Shown piece by piece: positions 29,579 to 34,630 of a stretch of 34,630 nucleotides of DNA (its first letter is position 1; every line of letters begins with the position of its first letter). Origin of the DNA: a virus; the IMG/VR virus record IMGVR_UViG_3300042691_030759, positions 1 to 34,630 of that record. The stretch is one strand, 5' to 3'. The notes below the pieces were generated by a model that made no database searches, was not told the DNA's origin, and saw only the letters and a program-made list of their open reading frames with translations. Position numbers and translations under genes: made by a program.

Positions 29579-29944
29579 ATGGCAAGATTAACAGATAAAA
29601 CATTGGCAAATCAAACAGCGTTAACACCAACGACACTAATACATATAGTATATACAGGTGACCCTTCTCAGAATGTTGCGGGATCATCATATAAAGCCGA
29701 ACTAAACCAACTCTTTTGGTCAGGAAACTGTATTAACGATTTATATGTTACTAATATTCATGGATGTTCACCAATAAATTTTCAATCCGAAACAGTTTTT
29801 AGTTCTGGTATTACTATATCCTCCTATACCCCTTCAGGTACAACCGATACAAACGGTAACCCCGGTAGTGTTGCTTGGGATGATGATAATTTTTACTATA
29901 AAACTAATAATGGTTGGTTTATTGTAACCGGAAATACGTTCTAA
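29579..29944 (+). CDS. Short fibre paralogue (anchor plus minimal tip)
   Basis: A 121-residue protein that looks like a cut-down version of the 21778 fibre. Residues 16-42 repeat its anchor (TPTTLIHIVYTGDPSQN, AGSSYKAEL) and residues 49-66 repeat GNCINDLYVTNIHGCSPI, but the long shaft and YadA-like repeats are missing. The remainder (SSYTPSGTTDTNGNPGSVAW, then DDDNFYYKTNNGWFIVTGN) resembles a small C-terminal tip of other phage tail proteins. It may compete for or share the same attachment site on the tail as the long fibre. There is no signal peptide. The next gene starts 1 base after the stop. Confidence 0.8.
   Translation: MARLTDKTLANQTALTPTTLIHIVYTGDPSQNVAGSSYKAELNQLFWSGNCINDLYVTNIHGCSPINFQSETVFSSGITISSYTPSGTTDTNGNPGSVAWDDDNFYYKTNNGWFIVTGNTF
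29624..29704 (+). repeat. Duplicated fibre anchor (copy B)
   Basis: Counterpart of 21832-21912. The first 23 bases are identical between the copies, then differences are nearly all silent third-position changes. Confidence 0.9.
29723..29776 (+). repeat. Second shared fibre segment (copy B)
   Basis: Counterpart of 22876-22929, here only six codons after the anchor. Confidence 0.88.
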
Positions 29945-29945
29945 A

Positions 29946-31565
29946 ATGGGTCAATTAAGTGGTAATAGTTGTAATATAGTAACGGTCTTTCCTTTAGGTT
30001 TAGATTGCGATTCAATAAATGCATCATTACCTGATTCTGCAAATGGTTATCTCGCACTATACATTACTGGAGGGACACCACCATATAATGTTTCATGGAG
30101 TAACGGGTCTCAAGGGACTTATCTTACTAATTTAACACCAGGAAACTATACGGCAACAGTTACTGATTATTATGGTGACTTTACAGCTACCACAACATGT
30201 TCTGTAGGTTATGAAAGTTTTTATTTAGAAAAATTTGAAAAATGTAGTGGAGGAGAAATTATTTACTATGTTGCTTCAACACCATCGCTTTTTGTACCAA
30301 ATAAAATATACAAATTAACAACACAAACACGTTGTTGGGAAAGTTTGGGAATTGAAATAAATACGGGTCAAACATACATTAATGCTGTTGCGGTTAAATC
30401 TGCTGGACCTTATTTAAATTGTAACTTATGTCAACCGACATTACCACCAATACAAATTTACAGAGGACCGTTGTGTTTAACTAGAGTTGTTCATCCCGCC
30501 ACAGTTATACAAACAACATATTTAAGTGGAAACACAATTAATAACTACCCTTCTTGGACAAGTAACACGCAAACAATCTATTATAATACCGGAACAACAA
30601 GATGGACTATTAGTGGTTGGACAAACCCAAATGCTCCGTATTTACAATCACCATCAACTCCACCTGTTGGTGGGTGGACAATTCCTGGTACTGTTTTAGG
30701 TTCAATAAACGTACAAACAGGCACATGTACAACATCTTCTTTAAATATTAGTGTTCAGACTCAAAATCCAGCATGTTCAACAAACACAGGATCAGCAACA
30801 ATCACAGTTTTTGGTGGTACACCGCCTTATCAATATTCATTAAATAATATAAATTTTAGTTCTAGTAATATTTTTACAAATTTAACACCAGGATTTAAAA
30901 CTGTATACGTTAAAGATTCATCATCACCTCAAAACAATGGAAACCAAACGTTTGCTATTATACCACAACAAACATTCACTAACTACTCTTTAAACTTAAA
31001 TTTTGTCGAACAAGGACCATTAAGTAATACAGTAAATCAAACCGCGTCATTTGCAACATTTGATAAAAATAGTACATTTACAATTTCATTATCACCACAA
31101 ACACAATTTTCACAACCAACAACAGTTCAGTTTGATTTAGTTTTTGATATTGCAACTACTGCGTACACTAATAGTGTTAACCAACCAATCATAACTAATA
31201 ATATTAATGTTACAGGAACAACAGGCACTACAGTAGGATCTAATACTAGTACTGTCCCTGTCACACAAACAACACCAGGAATAGTAATTTGCGGAGGAGA
31301 CATTATTATAACCACGTATAGAATAACTTACACTAATTGTCAATTAACTGACATTAATGCGTCGATAGGGGGCACTATAAATCAGTTTATCAGTGAGGTT
31401 TGTAGTAGTAATAATTTTTGTGTTTTAAAGGCGTACTCAGATGTAACACTTTCTATTAGACAAATAAGTTTAACACCTCTAGATTGTCAAGGAATTAATA
31501 CAACTATAATTTCTAGAACAACACACGCAGAAAAAGTTGGTCCGGTTTGTCCTTTAAGTTCTTAG
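29946..31565 (+). CDS. Virion adhesin with two SprB-like repeats
   Basis: A 539-residue protein starting just after the short fibre stop. Residues about 24-92 form one SprB-like unit: LYITGGTPPYNVSWSNGSQG, then LTNLTPGNYTATVTDYYGD. Residues about 273-340 form a second: NPACSTNTGSATITVFGGTP and PYQYSLNNINFSSSN, then FTNLTPGFKTVYVKDSSSPQ. Between them is a Cys-containing region (CNLCQPTLPP, LCLTRVVHP), and the last 200 residues are Thr/Asn-rich beta sequence with scattered Cys. It is a second, shorter member of the SprB-like theme of the 17747 protein, without Pro-Thr stalk, signal peptide or secretion tail. It is the last gene of the adhesin block and ends with TAG. Confidence 0.8.
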   Translation: MGQLSGNSCNIVTVFPLGLDCDSINASLPDSANGYLALYITGGTPPYNVSWSNGSQGTYLTNLTPGNYTATVTDYYGDFTATTTCSVGYESFYLEKFEKCSGGEIIYYVASTPSLFVPNKIYKLTTQTRCWESLGIEINTGQTYINAVAVKSAGPYLNCNLCQPTLPPIQIYRGPLCLTRVVHPATVIQTTYLSGNTINNYPSWTSNTQTIYYNTGTTRWTISGWTNPNAPYLQSPSTPPVGGWTIPGTVLGSINVQTGTCTTSSLNISVQTQNPACSTNTGSATITVFGGTPPYQYSLNNINFSSSNIFTNLTPGFKTVYVKDSSSPQNNGNQTFAIIPQQTFTNYSLNLNFVEQGPLSNTVNQTASFATFDKNSTFTISLSPQTQFSQPTTVQFDLVFDIATTAYTNSVNQPIITNNINVTGTTGTTVGSNTSTVPVTQTTPGIVICGGDIIITTYRITYTNCQLTDINASIGGTINQFISEVCSSNNFCVLKAYSDVTLSIRQISLTPLDCQGINTTIISRTTHAEKVGPVCPLSS

Positions 31566-31585
31566 TATAAAAATTAAAATTTAAG

Positions 31586-31592
31586 TATTTAT
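31586..31592 (+). promoter_or_regulatory. TATTTAT leader motif, 5 bases before ATG 31598
   Basis: Third exact copy of the 13-mer TATTTATAAAATA; its last A is the A of the start codon. Confidence 0.46.
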
Positions 31593-31597
31593 AAAAT

Positions 31598-33790
31598 ATG
31601 TCATACATTATTAAAAGTACATCAGCACTCATAAACACACAATTAACAGATGCTGCCAGAAAAAGAATTTCTGCCGGTAAATTTGATATATCTTATTTTC
31701 AGGTAGGAGATAGTGAAGTTTGTTATAATTGTATTGACAACTTAAATAATAGTGATTTTAATGTTTTGATGCCTCAATATAACGCACAAAGCATGTCACC
31801 TGTACCTGAAAGAAACAGAATGAATATAAAGTATCCCATTTTTGTTGACTCAACATCTGGAAGTACTTTTGGGATACCTTTTGATGATTCTTATGTTGAC
31901 AATGTTTTTAATAGTGCGGCCCCAAGAGGATTTTTTACTGGGACTACCACATTTTCAACATCTGCTTACACTATAAATCCAAATTTTTCAATTAATAATA
32001 CAACACTTAATTCTGGAAATACATTAACATTAACTGCAACAACATTCGATTCCACAATATCAGGAACCGTTACTGCTGGAACATTTGTGACAATTTTTAC
32101 TAATGGTAGTTTTAGTTCAATTACAAATAACTCACCAATTTTAACATATAAAGTTTTAGGGGTAACAGGAGACTCATCAACTGCGAATACCTTTACAATC
32201 CAAGTTGACAGACAATTACCTGATTTTTTAAATATGGGGATAACTGGGTTATCTTCTTGTCTATTTTATCCATCAAAAATGACAGACCTTTATGACACTT
32301 TTACGCCACAACCTTATTGGGCTACGGATGTTTTTAATTTTGAAACAAATTGCGACGTATCACAAAGAAACGTAAATATTTGGAATATGAATATTCCATG
32401 GACAGAATCACCCGCTGGTGTTTTTAATAATACAAATCAAGATTTTAATTTATATGAATCTACAGGTTATACTGGATCTAAAGAATATTTTGGATATAAT
32501 ACTTCAGATGGTCAAACAGATACAGACTCAGTATATTATTATAATTCTTTTTCTGAAAAAATAACAGTAGAACCTATAGAACAAAAATCAGTCGCAATTG
32601 TTCATTATACAAACCAAGCTATTGATAATTTTTATGGAGAAAAATTTGCATTTGAAGAATATGATGCAACAAACCCAAATAATACTGGACAAGCAAGAAA
32701 TTTTAAAATAAGTTTACCATGGTTAATGTGGCACAAAAACCCAAATAAAACTATTGGTGAAGAATTTTATGTTGACCCATCAGGTTTCACTTCTTTAGAT
32801 CTATTTCAAGTGTATTACATGGAATCTAATAGAGACCAAAACTTTAATTACCCTGGATTAAGATATTACCATCTTTGGGATACACACCCTAATAGTAATG
32901 GATATCCTAATAGAGTCGGTAAAGTTTATCCTGATTATAAAATGATTATTTTTGACGATGATGAAATAGTGGCATCACTAAATAATAAATCAAACAGAAG
33001 TTGGACATTGCCAGCACCAAAACTAGGTGTGATATTACCTAATACATTATGTAACAATGACGGAAGTACTGTTGGTTTATTATCTGGTAGTTCAGAAACT
33101 TTATTTGTAACATATAGATTTAATAATACGGCATTTACTAATTCACTTCACTGTAATTACTATTCAAAAATTAGTGGATATGAACAGACAAATATATCAG
33201 GAACTACCGATGTGTTAGTCAGATTTGGTAACGAATTTCCATTTATGGTTTCTGATAATATGACAACTCTTAGTGGATTTACCGCTAACAATATGAAAAT
33301 ATTAGCACAAAAAGTAAGTTCAACAACATTAAGACCCGACCCAACCCAGTGGAGAGAAATTGATGTTTTTTCACAATTATCGGCAACAACAAATGGTTCA
33401 TATTTAACAACTAGCGGAATTACAGGAACAACTTTACAAATAACTAAAAATCTTTACGATACTGCATCAATTTACAGGTTGGATAACTACATAGATTTAC
33501 CATCACTTAACCAATCTGGTTTTACTTTTAATTTTGGTGGAGAATATTATTTTTATGGAACAATTGTAACCGATATCCAAGCAACAATTTACGTAATGAA
33601 TTTTTTATGTAATTTAGGACAAACCCAATTTTTAGATTCATCTAACCCTACTTGGGATAAGTCAACACCTCCTTATGTTTCTGAGGTTGCTCTTTACAAT
33701 AAAGACAAAGAACTTATGGTTATATCTAAGATACAATCCCCCGAAAAAAGACAAGGGATTCAACAGTATCCTATTAAGTTAGATTTTTAA
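31598..33790 (+). CDS. Large virion structural protein (probable baseplate or tail component)
   Basis: A 730-residue protein with no signal peptide or membrane helix. The N-terminus (LINTQLTDAARKRISAGKFD, then ISYFQVGDSEVCY) has the 'lT..gr..i..G....s.f.vGdse' look of phage tail proteins that begin at a baseplate or fibre junction. The C-terminus (PPYVSEVALYNKDKELMVIS, then KIQSPEKR) resembles the 'i.EvglYd.dg.lv.igk' element of tail-collar-type proteins. The middle is beta-rich with an inserted Thr/Ser-rich domain (about residues 115-210) and WTESPAGVFNNTNQDFNLYE. The family is not identified. It follows the adhesin block and is the last virion gene before the replication genes. Confidence 0.78.
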   Translation: MSYIIKSTSALINTQLTDAARKRISAGKFDISYFQVGDSEVCYNCIDNLNNSDFNVLMPQYNAQSMSPVPERNRMNIKYPIFVDSTSGSTFGIPFDDSYVDNVFNSAAPRGFFTGTTTFSTSAYTINPNFSINNTTLNSGNTLTLTATTFDSTISGTVTAGTFVTIFTNGSFSSITNNSPILTYKVLGVTGDSSTANTFTIQVDRQLPDFLNMGITGLSSCLFYPSKMTDLYDTFTPQPYWATDVFNFETNCDVSQRNVNIWNMNIPWTESPAGVFNNTNQDFNLYESTGYTGSKEYFGYNTSDGQTDTDSVYYYNSFSEKITVEPIEQKSVAIVHYTNQAIDNFYGEKFAFEEYDATNPNNTGQARNFKISLPWLMWHKNPNKTIGEEFYVDPSGFTSLDLFQVYYMESNRDQNFNYPGLRYYHLWDTHPNSNGYPNRVGKVYPDYKMIIFDDDEIVASLNNKSNRSWTLPAPKLGVILPNTLCNNDGSTVGLLSGSSETLFVTYRFNNTAFTNSLHCNYYSKISGYEQTNISGTTDVLVRFGNEFPFMVSDNMTTLSGFTANNMKILAQKVSSTTLRPDPTQWREIDVFSQLSATTNGSYLTTSGITGTTLQITKNLYDTASIYRLDNYIDLPSLNQSGFTFNFGGEYYFYGTIVTDIQATIYVMNFLCNLGQTQFLDSSNPTWDKSTPPYVSEVALYNKDKELMVISKIQSPEKRQGIQQYPIKLDF

Positions 33791-33796
33791 TTTTAT

Positions 33797-34399
33797 ATGG
33801 CAAAAACAGACTTTAAAAACTCACCAAAAGTTTTGGGGTTAGATATTTCAACAAAAACTATAGGTTGGAGTTTATTCGATATTAAATCACAAGAATTATT
33901 AGAGTTAACACATTTTTCACCGGTCATTAAACCAAAAGTTGATGATAAAATACAAGAATTATTATTAAAGGTTGTTGCCTTTGAGGAAAAACTTGTGGGT
34001 TATAAAAACTTAGGTATAACAAGTGTTGTAATAGAAGAACCACTATTAAACTCTAACAATGTTTGGACTGTAGGGACACTTTTAAGGTATAATTCTATGA
34101 TAACAAAATCTATATATGATATTTTAGGTATTGTACCCTCATTTATATCGACATATAATTCAAGAAAATTCGCTTGGCCTGATTTGGTACAACAAAATGA
34201 TAAAGGTAAATACGTATTATTTGGTGGATTACCAAAAGATACCGATAAAAAAGAACTTATTTGGAAAAAAGTTTCTGAAAAAGAACCACAAATTACTTGG
34301 CATTACACAAAAAATAATACTCTTAAAAAAGAGTGTTACGATATGGCCGATTCTTATACTTGTGTTTTAGGTTACATGAAACAAGAAAAAATTTGGTAA
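33797..34399 (+). CDS. RuvC-like Holliday junction resolvase
   Basis: A 200-residue RNase H-fold nuclease of the RuvC type, expected to cut branched DNA during phage recombination, replication or before packaging. Catalytic acidic residues are in the expected order: Asp16 in VLGLDISTKTIGWSLFD, Glu80/Glu81 in SVVIEEPL, and Asp182/Asp185 in CYDMADSYTCVLGYM near the C-terminus. It is slightly longer than bacterial RuvC (about 170 residues). An inserted stretch (KGKYVLFGGLPKDTDKKELI) precedes the last motif. It starts 6 bases after the structural gene. The primase reading frame opens across its stop codon, placing it at the head of a replication module. Confidence 0.88.
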   Translation: MAKTDFKNSPKVLGLDISTKTIGWSLFDIKSQELLELTHFSPVIKPKVDDKIQELLLKVVAFEEKLVGYKNLGITSVVIEEPLLNSNNVWTVGTLLRYNSMITKSIYDILGIVPSFISTYNSRKFAWPDLVQQNDKGKYVLFGGLPKDTDKKELIWKKVSEKEPQITWHYTKNNTLKKECYDMADSYTCVLGYMKQEKIW

Positions 34400-34630
34400 T
34401 TGACAATTTATCTATTTTCACCTATTTTAAAAAGGTGAGCGAAGATAATTTAGTTTTAGATTTAATAGAAAACATTTTTGGAGAACCTAAAAGTGTTAAT
34501 GAATATAGCGGACAAGTTTCAGTTGATTGTCCTGTATGTTCTTATGAAATAAAAGGCCTTTCAAAGACTGACGGAAAAGGTAATCTTGAAATAAACTACG
34601 TCAATCATATCTATAAATGTTGGGCATGTG
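34393..34630 (+). CDS. DNA primase with N-terminal zinc ribbon, 5' part
   Basis: The frame runs open to the window edge. CPVC (34528-34539) and CWAC (34618-34629), separated by NLEINYVNHIYK, form a four-Cys zinc ribbon of the kind at the N-terminus of phage primases that lay down RNA primers. No ATG is available in frame. A TTG at 34393, overlapping the resolvase stop, gives MVIDNLSIFTYFKKVSEDNL, which is well formed; a GTG at 34435 gives MSEDNLVLDLIENIFGEP. I prefer the TTG because the extra residues look protein-like, but the choice is open. The catalytic domain lies beyond the window, so primase versus another zinc-ribbon protein is not fully proven. Confidence 0.72.
   Translation, partial: MVIDNLSIFTYFKKVSEDNLVLDLIENIFGEPKSVNEYSGQVSVDCPVCSYEIKGLSKTDGKGNLEINYVNHIYKCWAC

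Noticed and set aside
1-34630. Stop-codon reassignment, as in some large gut phages
   Set aside because: TAA, TAG and TGA all end real genes here and no gene reads through any of them.

Overview
The window is a slice of a large, AT-rich, tailed-phage genome of the T4-like (myovirus) type. Every supported gene lies on the + strand, packed head to tail with many stop/start overlaps. Nucleotide-metabolism and replication genes at the two ends flank a long block of virion genes. The baseplate wedge proteins gp25 and gp6 are recognisable, so the virion has a contractile tail. The likely host is a member of the Bacteroidota: two tail proteins carry repeats like those of SprB, the gliding-motility adhesin of that phylum; gene starts lack Shine-Dalgarno sequences and are preceded by A/T-rich leaders; and the small gene after the ribonucleotide reductase matches a family (DUF5522) common in that phylum. 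TAA, TAG and TGA are all used as stops, so there is no sign of stop-codon reassignment.

Layout. (1) 1-1327: the 3' half of a class II (B12-dependent) ribonucleotide reductase and a small four-cysteine DUF5522 protein, closed by a hairpin terminator. (2) 1359-2359: a single gene with a weakly OmpA-like segment, followed by a near copy of the same terminator. (3) 2397-17737: baseplate region, with gp25, gp6, a 1790-residue protein with a hydrophobic stretch, three further structural proteins (one with a PKD-type domain), a 302-residue protein and a 991-residue protein with a tail-protein-I-like segment. (4) 17747-31565: a fibre/adhesin arsenal. It includes a SprB-repeat + Pro-Thr stalk + PKD + BspA-like protein, a YadA-head-like fibre with 18 exact 14-residue repeats, a leucine-rich-repeat-like fibre, a Cys-rich protein with Pro-Thr tracts, a second SprB-like protein, three paralogous ~95-residue proteins and a short paralogue of the YadA-like fibre. 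A GT60-like glycosyltransferase sits in the middle. (5) 31598-33790: one more large structural protein. (6) 33797-34630: a RuvC-like nuclease and the start of a zinc-ribbon primase, both replication/recombination genes.

The most interesting idea is that block 4 is one coordinated receptor-recognition system. Mucin-like (Pro-Thr)n stalks may be modified by the embedded glycosyltransferase, displayed through a conserved duplicated N-terminal anchor, and accompanied by free-standing SprB-like single-domain proteins. This is inference from sequence and gene order.

A heptamer, TATTTAT, lies 4-20 bases before nine of the start codons, mostly where a gene is separated from its predecessor, and is a candidate phage promoter or translation signal. 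No tRNA, CRISPR array, insertion sequence or reverse transcriptase was seen. No stretch over 300 bases lacks a gene.
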